Shown piece by piece: positions 42,960 to 53,736 of a DNA stretch of 64,000 nt (its first letter is position 1; each line of letters starts with the position of its first letter). A program made the translations under genes and the position numbers. Under the pieces are notes generated by a model. It was given only the letters and a program-made list of their open reading frames with translations. It searched no databases and was not told the origin of the DNA. This DNA is from Evansella alkalicola (GTDB lineage Bacteria; Bacillota; Bacilli; Bacillales; Salisediminibacteriaceae): assembly GCF_019042735.1 (NCBI RefSeq), contig NZ_JAHQCR010000016.1, forward strand, positions 1 to 64,000, read 5' to 3'.

Positions 42960-43676
42960 TTGAAACATAAAGTTATTTTATTTTTGGTTACGACATTAGT
43001 AGTCTTTATCATATTCCCAACAATCATCCATGGAGAAGAACAGTGGGAAGATGGTGGAGGTAGTGTAAATGATATGTTTAGGGACAGGGAAGAAGTAGAG
43101 ACAATTGATCCTCAAAACAGTAATGATAATGAACTAGACGAAATAGAAACAGAAGAAGATGACGCAGAGGCCTTAGAAGAAGGTGACGCAGAGGCCGTAC
43201 TTGGAGAAGGCCCTGACCAAAACTTATTTTTCCTATCATTGCAAATGTTTTTTGCACTTGCTTTTGTTATTTTTCTTATTTATGCCCTTTTAAAATTTGT
43301 TAACAATAGGAGCCGTTCCTTTCGCAATCATTCTACAATTGAAAGTGTCGGGGGGGTAGGATTAGGTTCTAATCGTTCTGTTCAGATGGTTAGGGTTGGG
43401 AAAAAGGTGTACCTTCTAGGTGTGGGGGAGTCAGTAAACTTACTAAAAGAAATTGAAGACCCAAATGAAGTTGAGATTATTCTTGAAGAACATCGTCCAC
43501 AAGATACTTTTGATCAACCAGTCATGAAAGTATCTAACTGGGTAAAAGAAAATGTAATGAATCGTTCTGCAGAAAGAGATAGCTCTTCATTTCAATCCCT
43601 TTTCAAAAAAGAATTAAATGATGTCAAGGAGTCCCAAGATAAAGTTTACTCCGCATTGAAGGAGAAAGACCAATGA
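42960..43676 (+). CDS. fliZ: Flagellar biosynthetic protein FliO/FliZ
   Basis: This 238-aa protein assists assembly of FliP rings. It has a cleavable-type signal (about 1-25), an acidic extracytoplasmic linker, a transmembrane segment near 93-117 and a cytoplasmic FliO domain with MVRVGKKVYLLGVGESVNLL. TTG 42960 follows AAAGGAG at 7 nt. It overlaps fliP by 4 nt. Confidence 0.9.
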   Translation: MKHKVILFLVTTLVVFIIFPTIIHGEEQWEDGGGSVNDMFRDREEVETIDPQNSNDNELDEIETEEDDAEALEEGDAEAVLGEGPDQNLFFLSLQMFFALAFVIFLIYALLKFVNNRSRSFRNHSTIESVGGVGLGSNRSVQMVRVGKKVYLLGVGESVNLLKEIEDPNEVEIILEEHRPQDTFDQPVMKVSNWVKENVMNRSAERDSSSFQSLFKKELNDVKESQDKVYSALKEKDQ

Positions 43677-44359
43677 TAGAACTTTTTTCCATGATACAGA
43701 TCCCTGCTCTCGATATTTTTAGTGAGGAGCCAGGTGACCTTACGGCAACGGTGCAATTATTACTTTTATTAACAGTACTATCGTTAGCACCAAGTATTTT
43801 AATTTTAATGACTTGTTTTACGAGAATTGTAATCGTCCTTTCTTTTGTTCGTTCGGGGTTAGCAACACAGCAAATGCCCCCGAACCAAGTAATAGTTGGA
43901 CTAGCACTTTTCTTAACATTTTTCATTATGGCGCCAATATTTGGGGAAGTAAATGAAAATGCACTACAGCCATTATTTGAAGGTGAGATTTCGCAGGAAG
44001 AAGCTTTTGATGCTGCAACCATTCCAGTAAAGGAGTTTATGGCAAAGCATACGAGAGAAAAGGACTTAGCTTTGTTTATGGGGTATGCGGGTATGCCTCG
44101 ACCAGAAACGCTTGATGACATTCCTTTAACGGCATTAGTTCCTGCTTTTGCCATTAGTGAATTAAAAACAGCTTTTCAAATAGGTTTTATGATTTTTGTA
44201 CCATTTCTAGTCATTGATATGGTAGTAGCAAGTGTACTTATGTCAATGGGAATGATGATGCTTCCACCTGTTATGATTGCTTTACCATTTAAAATATTAC
44301 TATTTGTAATGGTGGATGGGTGGCATTTAGTTGTACGTTCTTTACTATTAAGTTTTTAG
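43673..44359 (+). CDS. fliP: Flagellar export gate protein FliP
   Basis: This 228-aa multi-pass protein forms the export pore core with FliQ and FliR. Family blocks LILMTCFTRIVIVLSFVRSGLATQQMPPNQ and FAISELKTAFQIGFMIFVPFLVIDMVVAS are complete (each split over several helices). Start by ATGA overlap with fliZ. Confidence 0.97.
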   Translation: MIELFSMIQIPALDIFSEEPGDLTATVQLLLLLTVLSLAPSILILMTCFTRIVIVLSFVRSGLATQQMPPNQVIVGLALFLTFFIMAPIFGEVNENALQPLFEGEISQEEAFDAATIPVKEFMAKHTREKDLALFMGYAGMPRPETLDDIPLTALVPAFAISELKTAFQIGFMIFVPFLVIDMVVASVLMSMGMMMLPPVMIALPFKILLFVMVDGWHLVVRSLLLSF

Positions 44360-44371
44360 AAGGTGATGTAA

Positions 44372-44641
44372 ATGAGTTCAGAAATGGTAATTTCATTAGC
44401 AGAGAGAGGTATCTTCACTGTACTTGTTATTGCAGGACCACTCCTTGTTGTTGCACTGGGAATTGGGTTATTAGTTAGTATTTTTCAGGCAACCACCCAG
44501 ATTCAAGAACAAACATTAGCATTTATTCCTAAAATTGTAGGAGTACTAATTGCACTCATTGTATTTGGTCCATGGATGCTAACACATGCCATCAGTTTTG
44601 CATCACAAATTTTTAGTAACCTACATCGGTTTGTAGGTTAG
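44372..44641 (+). CDS. fliQ: Flagellar export gate protein FliQ
   Basis: This 89-aa protein has two membrane helices and the QIQEQTLAFIPKIV motif. It starts with GAAGGTGATG SD, 12 bp after fliP. Confidence 0.96.
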   Translation: MSSEMVISLAERGIFTVLVIAGPLLVVALGIGLLVSIFQATTQIQEQTLAFIPKIVGVLIALIVFGPWMLTHAISFASQIFSNLHRFVG

Positions 44642-44645
44642 ATAA

Positions 44646-45422
44646 ATGGAAGAAATTATTCAATGGCTGCCTGCATTTTTATTAATTTTAGTTAGGGTTT
44701 CTGCGTTCCTAATAACATTACCTTTTTTTTCTTATCAAAATATACCAGGCCCAATCAAAATTGGGCTCGCAGTGTTTATCTCTTGGATTATGTTTTTCTC
44801 CGGTGATTGGCCTTTGTTGGAATTGAATTATAGTTATTATCTTTTGATCATTAAAGAAGCAATGGTGGGTCTTTCAGTAGGTTTAGTGGCCATGATCATG
44901 TTATATGCCATTCAAATTGCAGGTGGCTTTATTGATGTGAAAATGGGATTTATGATTGCTAATGTTATTGATCCGCAAACCGGTGCTCAATCCCCATTAA
45001 CAGGGGGATACTTGTACACATTTGCTCTTTTATTCTTACTTGCTACGGATGCGCATCATCTGTTACTCGATGGTGTTTTCTATAGTTATTTATTTATACC
45101 GATGGACCAAATGTTTATTCCATTCGGGCAAGAAAATGTGATTAATTTTGTAGTGACGAGTTTTAATACAATGTTTCTTATCGCATTTCAAATGGCAATG
45201 CCTATTGTTGGGTCTCTATTCTTAGTAGATGTGGCATTAGGAATGATTTCAAGAACAGTACCACAGGTAAACGTTTTTGTTGTAGGACTACCATTAAAAA
45301 TACTAGTAGGTTTCATCATGTTGGTTCTTGTGATGGCACCATTCTTTGTACTTGTACAACATTTGATAGAAACGATGACGTTAACAATGAGAACGCTGAT
45401 GGAACTGTATGGAGGGGCTTAG
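44646..45422 (+). CDS. fliR: Flagellar export gate protein FliR
   Basis: This 258-aa protein has about six hydrophobic helices and joins FliP/FliQ. ATG 44646 lies 4 bp after fliQ. The ending leads directly into flhB. Confidence 0.96.
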   Translation: MEEIIQWLPAFLLILVRVSAFLITLPFFSYQNIPGPIKIGLAVFISWIMFFSGDWPLLELNYSYYLLIIKEAMVGLSVGLVAMIMLYAIQIAGGFIDVKMGFMIANVIDPQTGAQSPLTGGYLYTFALLFLLATDAHHLLLDGVFYSYLFIPMDQMFIPFGQENVINFVVTSFNTMFLIAFQMAMPIVGSLFLVDVALGMISRTVPQVNVFVVGLPLKILVGFIMLVLVMAPFFVLVQHLIETMTLTMRTLMELYGGA

Positions 45423-45424
45423 TG

Positions 45425-46504
45425 ATGTATCTGTCACTGGATTTACAATATTTTTCACAAGAAAAGACGGAAAAAGCAACTCCTAAAAAACGGCAAGAAT
45501 CAAGAAAAAAAGGACAAGTTTCGAAAAGTTCCGACGTAAATACTGCTTTCATATTATTATTTGTTTTTCTTTCTTTTATGTTTATTGGTCCTTTTGCATC
45601 AGAGCAACTATTTACTTTAACTGGATTTACGTTTCAAGAATACTTACTCATTGAGTTAACCGAAGAAAATGTACAGGCAATGTTTATTGAATATACTTTT
45701 CAGGCAGTTGCCGTAGTTGCACCAATCATGCTTGCGGCGATGGTCGCAGGGATTGTAAGTAATTATATGCAGGTTGGATTTTTATTTGCACCTGAAGCAA
45801 TTAAAATGAAGCTTGAAAAAATTAATCCTATTAAAGGCTTTAAACGGATATTTTCTGTCCGTGCCTTAGTAGAGTTTCTTAAATCAATGTTGAAAATTAC
45901 ACTAGTTGGTATTGTAACATTTAGTGTTTTGTGGATTTTTATAGATGATATTTTAAAGCTATCCCTCTACACCGTAGAAGAAAGTGTTAGGTTTGTTGGT
46001 AATTTAATGGTGATTATGGGTCTTGCTGTAGCAGTGTTATTAATATTTTTATCAGTCTTAGATTATATGTACCAAAAGTATGATCATGAAAAAAATATAC
46101 GAATGTCTAAGCAGGACGTAAAAGATGAGTATAAAAAGACAGAGGGAGACCCGTTAATCAAATCAAAAATTAAAGAAAAACAACGACAGATGGCTATGAG
46201 TAGAATGATGCAAGAGGTTCCGAAAGCTGATGTTGTGATTACAAATCCTACTCACTATGCGGTCGCACTAAAATATGATAACGAAAACATGGAAGCACCA
46301 ATTGTTATTGCAAAAGGTGTTGATTTTATAGCACTGAAGGTTATTAAAGTAGCTAAACATAATGGTGTAATGACCGTTGAGAACCGTCCACTTGCACGGG
46401 CCTTATATAGTCAAGCAGAAATAGGAGATCAAGTTCCGGAAGATTTGTTTAAAGCGGTTGCTGAGGTACTTGCTTATGTGTACCGTATACAGAAAAAATT
46501 GTGA
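45425..46504 (+). CDS. flhB: Flagellar export switch protein FlhB
   Basis: This 359-aa protein has four membrane helices and a cytoplasmic domain. It switches substrate class after self-cleavage at Asn274-Pro275 in ITNPTHYAVAL. N-terminus DLQYFSQEKTEKATPKKRQESRKKGQVSKS is typical (split here as the basic N-tail). ATG 45425 is preferred to GTG 45422 because of SD spacing to GGAGGGG. Confidence 0.96.
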   Translation: MYLSLDLQYFSQEKTEKATPKKRQESRKKGQVSKSSDVNTAFILLFVFLSFMFIGPFASEQLFTLTGFTFQEYLLIELTEENVQAMFIEYTFQAVAVVAPIMLAAMVAGIVSNYMQVGFLFAPEAIKMKLEKINPIKGFKRIFSVRALVEFLKSMLKITLVGIVTFSVLWIFIDDILKLSLYTVEESVRFVGNLMVIMGLAVAVLLIFLSVLDYMYQKYDHEKNIRMSKQDVKDEYKKTEGDPLIKSKIKEKQRQMAMSRMMQEVPKADVVITNPTHYAVALKYDNENMEAPIVIAKGVDFIALKVIKVAKHNGVMTVENRPLARALYSQAEIGDQVPEDLFKAVAEVLAYVYRIQKKL

Positions 46505-46538
46505 TAAGTGGTACCCCAGGTTGAAGGAGAGAGCGTAA

Positions 46539-48581
46539 ATGCCAATGAAAGATTTTAGTATATTATTAGGTGTTATATTGATAGTGATTATGTTAATCAT
46601 ACCTCTTCCTACAGGCATGATTGACTTTTTAATCATCATTAACATATCAATTGCGCTCTTAATTATATTAGTTTCCATGAATACGAGAGAACCTCTCCAG
46701 TTTTCTATATTTCCTACCTTGCTCTTGTTAATTACGTTATTTCGCTTAGGACTTAACGTATCTACGACAAGGGCAATACTAGGAAATCAGGGGGACGCGG
46801 GAAATGTCATTGAAACCTTTGGACAGTTTGTTGTCGGAGGTAACGCCCTCGTTGGTTTTGTAGTATTCGTAATACTTGTTGTTATTCAATTTATTGTAAT
46901 TACAAAAGGTGCAGAGCGTGTATCTGAGGTTGGTGCTAGATTTACATTAGATGCTATGCCCGGTAAGCAAATGAGCATCGATGCAGATTTAAATGCTGGT
47001 ATTATTTCAGATTCAGATGCTAGAGATCGCCGAAAAAAGATTGAACAAGAAGCTGATTTTTATGGTTCCATGGATGGTGCTAGTAAATTCGTTAAGGGTG
47101 ACGCAATAGCAGGTATTGTAATTGTCATAATAAATATTATTTTTGGACTTGTTATAGGTATGGGACAAGAAGGTCTTGCTATAGGTGAGGCAGCAGGAAA
47201 ATATACATTGTTAACTGTAGGGGATGGTTTAGTAAGTCAGATACCAGCCTTATTAGTATCAACTGCTACTGGTATCGTAGTGACAAGGGCTGCATCAGAA
47301 GGGAATTTGGGACATGACATCACCAAGCAATTACTTGCCTACCCAAAAATGCTGTACGTTGCAGGTGGAACGATTGCCCTACTTGGATTTTTTACTCCAA
47401 TTCAAGCTGGTGTTACAACTGTAGTTGCTTTGATCCTTGGCGTTGGAGGCTTTATGTTAGAACGAAATGAAAAGTCAATACCCGAGTTGGAGGAGGCTAA
47501 TGGTGATGGAGAAGAAGTAGAAGAGGATATTAAATCTCCAGAAAGTGTTGTTAACTTATTGCAAATTGATCCAATCGAATTTGAATTTGGATATGGATTA
47601 ATACCTTTGGCAGATGCCAATCAAGGTGGGGATCTACTAGACAGGGTAGTAATGATTCGACGTCAACTTGCAATTGAGATGGGGATGATCGTTCCTGTTA
47701 TTCGTATAAGGGACAATATACAGCTTCAACCGAATGAATATTCCATAAAAATTAAAGGGAATGAAATTGCAAAAGGTGAGCTTTTACTTGATCATTTTAT
47801 GGCAATGAGTCCAGGGGTAGACGATGAGGAAATTGTAGGGATTGAAACAGTGGAACCAGCCTTTGGTTTACCAGCCATTTGGATTGCAGAAGATATGAAG
47901 GATCAGGCTGAATTGGCAGGGTATACAGTTGTTGATCCACCATCAGTTGTTTCAACTCATTTAACGGAAGTTATCAAAAGACACGCTCATGAGCTTATCG
48001 GACGACAGGAAACAAAACAATTAATAGATCATCTTAATGAATCATACCCAACATTAGTTGAGGAAGTAACACCAAACCCACTTTCAACTGGGGAAATACA
48101 GAAAGTATTGAGTAGTTTATTGAAGGAAAAGGTTTCTATTCGTAACTTACCAATAATTTTTGAAACATTAGCTGATTATGGTCAAATGACTAAAGACACT
48201 GATTTATTAACAGAATATGTAAGGCAAGCTTTGTCTCGTCAAATAACAAAGCAGTATGTGGCCGAAGGAGAATCACTTTATGTTCTAACTGTTAGCGGTT
48301 CAGTAGAGAAGCTATTAGCCGATGCGGTACAACAGACAGAGCATGGCAGCTTCTTAAATTTAGATCCAAATACAATGCAATCAATTATTGAGTCAACGAT
48401 GACAGAGGTGGAACGCATGCAGGAAACAGGACAAATGCCTATTATATTATGCTCTCCTGCAGTGAGGATGTATGCGAGACATCTGTTAGAGAGGTATATA
48501 CCACATATACCAGTGCTTTCTTACAATGAATTAGAGTCATATATTGAAGTTCAAAGCGTCGGGGTGGTGAATGTGAAGTGA
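46539..48581 (+). CDS. flhA: Flagellar export gate protein FlhA
   Basis: This 680-aa protein forms the nonameric export gate. About eight N-terminal membrane helices with the FHIPEP region (RFTLDAMPGKQMSIDADLNAG) are followed by the cytoplasmic substrate-docking domain (about 340-680). ATG 46539 follows AAGGAGAG at 8 nt. Confidence 0.97.
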   Translation: MPMKDFSILLGVILIVIMLIIPLPTGMIDFLIIINISIALLIILVSMNTREPLQFSIFPTLLLLITLFRLGLNVSTTRAILGNQGDAGNVIETFGQFVVGGNALVGFVVFVILVVIQFIVITKGAERVSEVGARFTLDAMPGKQMSIDADLNAGIISDSDARDRRKKIEQEADFYGSMDGASKFVKGDAIAGIVIVIINIIFGLVIGMGQEGLAIGEAAGKYTLLTVGDGLVSQIPALLVSTATGIVVTRAASEGNLGHDITKQLLAYPKMLYVAGGTIALLGFFTPIQAGVTTVVALILGVGGFMLERNEKSIPELEEANGDGEEVEEDIKSPESVVNLLQIDPIEFEFGYGLIPLADANQGGDLLDRVVMIRRQLAIEMGMIVPVIRIRDNIQLQPNEYSIKIKGNEIAKGELLLDHFMAMSPGVDDEEIVGIETVEPAFGLPAIWIAEDMKDQAELAGYTVVDPPSVVSTHLTEVIKRHAHELIGRQETKQLIDHLNESYPTLVEEVTPNPLSTGEIQKVLSSLLKEKVSIRNLPIIFETLADYGQMTKDTDLLTEYVRQALSRQITKQYVAEGESLYVLTVSGSVEKLLADAVQQTEHGSFLNLDPNTMQSIIESTMTEVERMQETGQMPIILCSPAVRMYARHLLERYIPHIPVLSYNELESYIEVQSVGVVNVK

Positions 48582-49714
48582 AGGTAAAAAAAATTACAGC
48601 AAATTCAATGCCAGAAGCAATGACGAAGGTTAAGGAAGAGCTTGGGAATGATGCAGTTATTCTTAACACAAAAAAGGTTGAAACTGGAGGCTTCCTTGGC
48701 TTATTCACTAAAAAGAAAATAGAAGTAATTGCTGCAATTGATCCGAAAAGTAGACCGAGAGTCATTGAAAAAAAAATGACAAAGGTTAATAAAACGGCAA
48801 AGACAGATGCGGCGCAAGTTAGAAAAGAAACAAAACTAACTTCAGAAATAGCCGAGATAAAAGATATGATTAAAGGTATGAACGGACAACAGCAACGAAT
48901 TTCTGCTGATCACTTCCCTGGTCATCTTAATGATTTGAACAAATTACTTAGTAATCAAGGGCTTGGTTTGGATCATCAAGCTCAAATTATGAACAACCTC
49001 CTAAAGCGTTGGTATACAGAGAATGGTGATGAAAAAGGTATTGATACACTACATGAATGGTTGAAGGAAGAAATTAGACATTATATAAATGGTTTTAAAG
49101 CTAATCCATTTACTTATGATAAGAAGTTTATCAATCTTGTTGGCCCCACTGGTGTTGGTAAAACAACAACAATTGCAAAAATAGCTGCGAAAGCTGCTTT
49201 GATTGACAAGAAAAGTGTAGCCTTTATTACTACAGATACTTTTAGAATTGCTGCGATTAATCAATTAAAAACTTATGGAGAAATTCTAAATGCACCAGTG
49301 GAGGTAGCTTACTCTATAGAGGATTTTCATCACGCTAAAGAAAAATTAAAAAATTACGATTTCATATTAGTGGATTCTGCAGGGAGAAATTTCCGTAATC
49401 CCCTTTATGTAGAACAACTGAAGAAAGTCATTGATTTTAATCATGAAATGGAAACACACCTCGTGCTCTCTTTAACATCAAAGTATAGTGATATGAAAAG
49501 GATTATAGAACAGTTTCAACTTATTAATATAAATAAAGTTATTTTTACAAAATCAGATGAAACAGACAGCTACGGCGCTATGATAAATGTCTTTAAAGAC
49601 TATGAAATTAATTGTTCTTATATTACTAATGGTCAGAATGTACCAGATGATATACAAGAGCCAACAGTAGATATGTTAGTGAATTACATTGCAGGGGATA
49701 TGAACAATGCATGA
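48578..49714 (+). CDS. flhF: Flagellar SRP-like GTPase FlhF
   Basis: This 378-aa GTPase of the SRP family helps place flagella. An N-terminal B domain (1-110) precedes N and G domains with GPTGVGKTTTIAKIAAK and DSAGR. Start GTG 48578 overlaps flhA. Confidence 0.95.
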   Translation: MKVKKITANSMPEAMTKVKEELGNDAVILNTKKVETGGFLGLFTKKKIEVIAAIDPKSRPRVIEKKMTKVNKTAKTDAAQVRKETKLTSEIAEIKDMIKGMNGQQQRISADHFPGHLNDLNKLLSNQGLGLDHQAQIMNNLLKRWYTENGDEKGIDTLHEWLKEEIRHYINGFKANPFTYDKKFINLVGPTGVGKTTTIAKIAAKAALIDKKSVAFITTDTFRIAAINQLKTYGEILNAPVEVAYSIEDFHHAKEKLKNYDFILVDSAGRNFRNPLYVEQLKKVIDFNHEMETHLVLSLTSKYSDMKRIIEQFQLININKVIFTKSDETDSYGAMINVFKDYEINCSYITNGQNVPDDIQEPTVDMLVNYIAGDMNNA

Positions 49715-50585
49715 TCAGGCTGCAATTCTAAGAAATAAAATGAAAGACTTTAGTAACCCACCTGAATCTATAAATACAAAAGTAATAGCAGTAGCTAGTG
49801 GGAAGGGTGGCGTAGGTAAATCAAGTTTCACTATTAATTTCGCATTAGCATTACAGGAAAAAAATAAAAAGGTCCTCATTATAGACCTAGATATTGGAAT
49901 GGCAAATGTGGATATTATGTTAGGGCTGTCTGCAACTTATTCCATTGTTGATATGCTTGAAGGATCCATGCCAATTCACTCAATTATTTCTAGTGGACCT
50001 GCTGGCATCTCCTTTATATCTGGAGGGTCTGGATTGAATGAGTTATTTCAAATGGATGAATTGAAGAAGAATTTTTTTCTCCAACAATTAGCTATGTTAT
50101 CAGGTTATGAATATATTTTATTTGACCTTGGTGCTGGTGTTACTAAAGACAGCCTACAGTTTTTAATGTCAGCCCATGAAGTTTTTATTATTACAACTCC
50201 TGATCCAACATCTGTTACGGACGCTTATGGTTTAATTAAGTACCTTCATCATGAAGATAAAGATATACCATTGTTTTTAGTGGTTAACAGAGTGCGAACT
50301 AAAAAAGAAGGGCAGGCTACTGCAAATAGTGTGTCTAGGGTTTGTGAGCAGTTTCTAAATAAGAACATAAATTATTTAATCTCCATTCCTGAGGACGATG
50401 CTGTTTGGAAAGGTGTCCGCTCGCAGTCACCGTTTGTACTAATATCACCTAGAGCTGCATCATCAGTCGCAATCTTTGAAGCAGTTAATCGTTTTTTATA
50501 TGGTAATGGCAATGAAATAAAAGAAACATCTCTTACTGGTTTCGTCACAAAACTTAAAAGCTTTTTTTACACCAAGGGGAGGTAA
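49707..50585 (+). CDS. flhG: MinD-like ATPase FlhG (YlxH)
   Basis: This 292-aa ATPase controls number and position of flagella with FlhF. The deviant Walker A ASGKGGVGKSSF is near residue 30, and DLDIGMANVDIMLG follows. It overlaps flhF by 8 nt; a membrane-binding amphipathic tail is at the end (TKLKSFFYTKGR). Confidence 0.94.
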   Translation: MHDQAAILRNKMKDFSNPPESINTKVIAVASGKGGVGKSSFTINFALALQEKNKKVLIIDLDIGMANVDIMLGLSATYSIVDMLEGSMPIHSIISSGPAGISFISGGSGLNELFQMDELKKNFFLQQLAMLSGYEYILFDLGAGVTKDSLQFLMSAHEVFIITTPDPTSVTDAYGLIKYLHHEDKDIPLFLVVNRVRTKKEGQATANSVSRVCEQFLNKNINYLISIPEDDAVWKGVRSQSPFVLISPRAASSVAIFEAVNRFLYGNGNEIKETSLTGFVTKLKSFFYTKGR

Positions 50586-50590
50586 GAGAA

Positions 50591-51682
50591 ATGATAAAAG
50601 TGATGGTAGTCGATGATTCTGCTTTTATGAGGAAGATGCTATCAGATCTCATTGAACAGGATGGACGAATCCAAGTTATCGCAACAGCAAGAAACGGGGT
50701 AGATGCATTAGAGAAAATATCAAAGTATAACCCCGATGTGATAACGTTGGATGTTGAAATGCCTGTTATGAATGGGATTGAAGCATTAAAAAACATCATG
50801 GCACGTCACCCAAAGCCTGTCATTATGGTTTCTAGTACTACTAAAGAAGGAGCGGATACTACCATCCAGGCAATGGAATTTGGAGCATTTGACTTTATTC
50901 CGAAACCATCAGGATCTATTTCGCTCGATATTTATAAGGTGCAAAATGACTTAAATAATAAAATTGTTCATGCAGCTAGAACACCTTTGAAAATCCTGAA
51001 CAAAAGTAATGAAAATAACATAACGACTGAAACAGATCCAAATAGGTTAATAGAAAGTACCCGCAATTTTGTTGTGAGAGAAAATAATAACAATCTACCT
51101 TTATTAGATTCCAGAATGATTGTTGCAATTGGGACATCAACAGGCGGGCCCAAAGCACTACAAAAAATTCTACCTGAGATAAGAGAAGATTTTCCGGCAC
51201 CCATATTAATTGTGCAACATATGCCAAAAGGCTTTACAAAATCTCTTAGTGAAAGACTTAATAAACTGAGTAATATCACTGTTAAAGAGGCAGAAGATGG
51301 TGAAATTTTGAAAAAAGGTATTGCATATATTGCTCCAGGTGGCTACCATTTAAAAGTAAGGGGTGTTGGGACTTCCGTCGTAGTTAAATTGGACCAATCC
51401 CCTTTAATGAATGGTCATCGGCCATCGGTGGATACGATGTTTTATTCACTTGCTCAATTAAAAGATCAAGACGTACTTGCTGTTATTTTAACAGGAATGG
51501 GGTCAGATGGTACGAAAGGTTTGAAAGTACTAAAGGAATCGAATAAAACGATTGCTCTAGCCGAATCTGAAGCCACTGCAATTGTCTATGGAATGCCAAG
51601 AGCAGCTATAGAGTCTAAGTATGTTGATGATGTTGTAACATTAAATAAAGTAGCAACAACAATCGAGAAATATAGTATCTAA
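50591..51682 (+). CDS. cheB: Chemotaxis methylesterase CheB
   Basis: This 363-aa protein removes methyl groups from receptors. The receiver domain has the phosphoacceptor Asp54; the esterase triad is Ser183 (GTSTGGP), His210 (VQHMPKGF) and Asp306 (GMGSDGTKG). SD GGGGAGG precedes ATG 50591. Confidence 0.97.
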   Translation: MIKVMVVDDSAFMRKMLSDLIEQDGRIQVIATARNGVDALEKISKYNPDVITLDVEMPVMNGIEALKNIMARHPKPVIMVSSTTKEGADTTIQAMEFGAFDFIPKPSGSISLDIYKVQNDLNNKIVHAARTPLKILNKSNENNITTETDPNRLIESTRNFVVRENNNNLPLLDSRMIVAIGTSTGGPKALQKILPEIREDFPAPILIVQHMPKGFTKSLSERLNKLSNITVKEAEDGEILKKGIAYIAPGGYHLKVRGVGTSVVVKLDQSPLMNGHRPSVDTMFYSLAQLKDQDVLAVILTGMGSDGTKGLKVLKESNKTIALAESEATAIVYGMPRAAIESKYVDDVVTLNKVATTIEKYSI

Positions 51683-51696
51683 AGGAGGCAATCCCA

Positions 51697-53736
51697 TTGG
51701 AAAGAAATCAGTATTTAGATATGTTTATTGATGAAAGTAAAGACCATTTACAATCCTTAAATGATAACCTATTAAAATTAGAAAGTGATCCAAATGAGGA
51801 AGCGATCATTAGTGAAATTTTCCGATCAGCCCATACTTTAAAGGGGATGTCTGCAACGATGGGGTATGACGATATTGCTAGCCTCACTCACCAGATGGAA
51901 AATGTTCTTGATGGGATTCGAAATAAAACAGTTCAAGTAACAAGCGAAATTATTGATACTATATTCAGTTCAGTTGATGCATTAGAAGAGATGGTTGAAG
52001 ACATTGAAAATGGGGGCAGTGGAAAAAAGAATGTAATTGCTATTGTTTCGGAGTTAGAGAGGCTAGAAAAAGGGGAATCTGCTAATGAAATTGCAGCAGG
52101 AGTAGATACTCTACCTGTAAATACGATAGAAAACTCTTCATATCCTACCTACGATGATTTCGAGTTAACAGTACTAAGTCAATCACAAGAACAAGGATAC
52201 CATACATTTTACATAACCATTAGATTGCGAGAAGACTGTATCTTAAAGGCTGCTAGAGTTTATATGGTTTTTCAAGTGCTAGAGCAGCTTGGTGAAATCA
52301 TCAAGGCCGTGCCTCCAGTTGAAGAATTGGAAGAAGAGGACTTTGATAATGAATTTACTGTTACCCTCGTAACGAAGGATACTGCCGAATCAGTGGAAAG
52401 CAAAGTACTAAAGGTTTCTGAAATAGATTCAGTTGACCTCGTAAATATTGATTTAAATAAACTGTCTGCTTCAAAAGGTAACGAACAAGAAATAGAAGAG
52501 CAAGATAGTGTTAGTGAGCCAGTTTCAGTAGTTGAAGAAAATGAAGGAGTAGTTGATACATCTAAGGGTGAATCCTCAACTAAAGCTTCTGGGAAAACAA
52601 TACGAGTTAATATTGATAGATTAGATAATCTAATGAACTTATTCGAAGAACTGGTAATAGACAGGGGACGGTTAGAACAGATTTCTAAAGAGGTTAGCAG
52701 TAAGGAATTGACTGAGACTGTTGAGCACATGTCGAGGATATCAGGTGACCTACAAAATATCATTTTGAATATGAGAATGGTCCCTGTAGAACAAGTCTTT
52801 AATCGTTTTCCAAGAATGGTTCGTGGATTGGCAAAGGACTTAAATAAAGAAGTAAATCTTGAAATCATTGGAGCTGAAACAGAACTAGACCGTACTGTAA
52901 TTGATGAAATTGGGGATCCTTTAGTACATTTACTAAGAAACTCCATTGATCATGGACTAGAAACAACAGAAAAGCGAGTGACAGCTAATAAAAATCCACA
53001 AGGTAAAATAACATTAAAAGCATATCACAGTGGTAATCATGTGTTTATTGATGTTACGGATGATGGTGCAGGAATAAATCGGGAAAAGGTGTTGGAAAAA
53101 GCCATCAACAACGGAGTAGTGTCAAGAGAAATTGGTGCTACCTACACTGATGAACAAGTATATGAGTTATTATTTGCTAGTGGATTGAGCACTGCTGAAA
53201 AGTTATCTGATATATCTGGTCGAGGAGTTGGACTAGATGTAGTCAAAAATAAAATAGAATCACTTGGAGGTAGCGTGACAGTAACATCTGGGTTAGGTGA
53301 GGGGACAACCTTTTCAATCCAGTTACCTTTAACTTTATCCATACTATCAGTGATGCTCGTAGAAGTACAAAAGGAAGTGTATGCTATTCCACTATCCTCT
53401 GTTATTGAAACAGCGATTATTACTAAGGAAGAGATTTTCTCGGCACATAATCAAAAAGTAATTGATTTTAGGGGAAGAGTGGTCCCATTAATTGATTTAA
53501 CTCATTTCTTTGACGTTCCAGAGACAGTAGAACACGGTGATTTTTATTCTATTGTTATTGTTAGAAAGGGAGACAAGATGGCTGGGTTAATTGTTAGCTC
53601 CTTTATCGGTCAGCAGGAAATAGTTTTAAAGGCATTAGGAAGTTACTTAACTGGTGTGTTTGCTATTTCCGGAGCAACAATTCTTGGAAATGGAGAAGTG
53701 GCATTAATTGTAGATTGTAATTCGTTAATAAAATAG
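51697..53736 (+). CDS. cheA: Chemotaxis histidine kinase CheA
   Basis: This 679-aa kinase phosphorylates CheY and CheB. Order: P1 HPt with His46 (RSAHTLKGMSATMG), P2, P3 dimer domain, P4 kinase with N box HLLRNSIDHGLE, DDGAGIN and GRGVGLDVV, and P5 CheW-like domain. Start TTG 51697 follows AAAGGAGG. Confidence 0.97.
   Translation: MERNQYLDMFIDESKDHLQSLNDNLLKLESDPNEEAIISEIFRSAHTLKGMSATMGYDDIASLTHQMENVLDGIRNKTVQVTSEIIDTIFSSVDALEEMVEDIENGGSGKKNVIAIVSELERLEKGESANEIAAGVDTLPVNTIENSSYPTYDDFELTVLSQSQEQGYHTFYITIRLREDCILKAARVYMVFQVLEQLGEIIKAVPPVEELEEEDFDNEFTVTLVTKDTAESVESKVLKVSEIDSVDLVNIDLNKLSASKGNEQEIEEQDSVSEPVSVVEENEGVVDTSKGESSTKASGKTIRVNIDRLDNLMNLFEELVIDRGRLEQISKEVSSKELTETVEHMSRISGDLQNIILNMRMVPVEQVFNRFPRMVRGLAKDLNKEVNLEIIGAETELDRTVIDEIGDPLVHLLRNSIDHGLETTEKRVTANKNPQGKITLKAYHSGNHVFIDVTDDGAGINREKVLEKAINNGVVSREIGATYTDEQVYELLFASGLSTAEKLSDISGRGVGLDVVKNKIESLGGSVTVTSGLGEGTTFSIQLPLTLSILSVMLVEVQKEVYAIPLSSVIETAIITKEEIFSAHNQKVIDFRGRVVPLIDLTHFFDVPETVEHGDFYSIVIVRKGDKMAGLIVSSFIGQQEIVLKALGSYLTGVFAISGATILGNGEVALIVDCNSLIK

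Noticed and set aside
52272..52946. Minus-strand frame of 224 codons within cheA
   Set aside because: Serine-rich shadow of the acidic linker and P3 coding region; no independent evidence.
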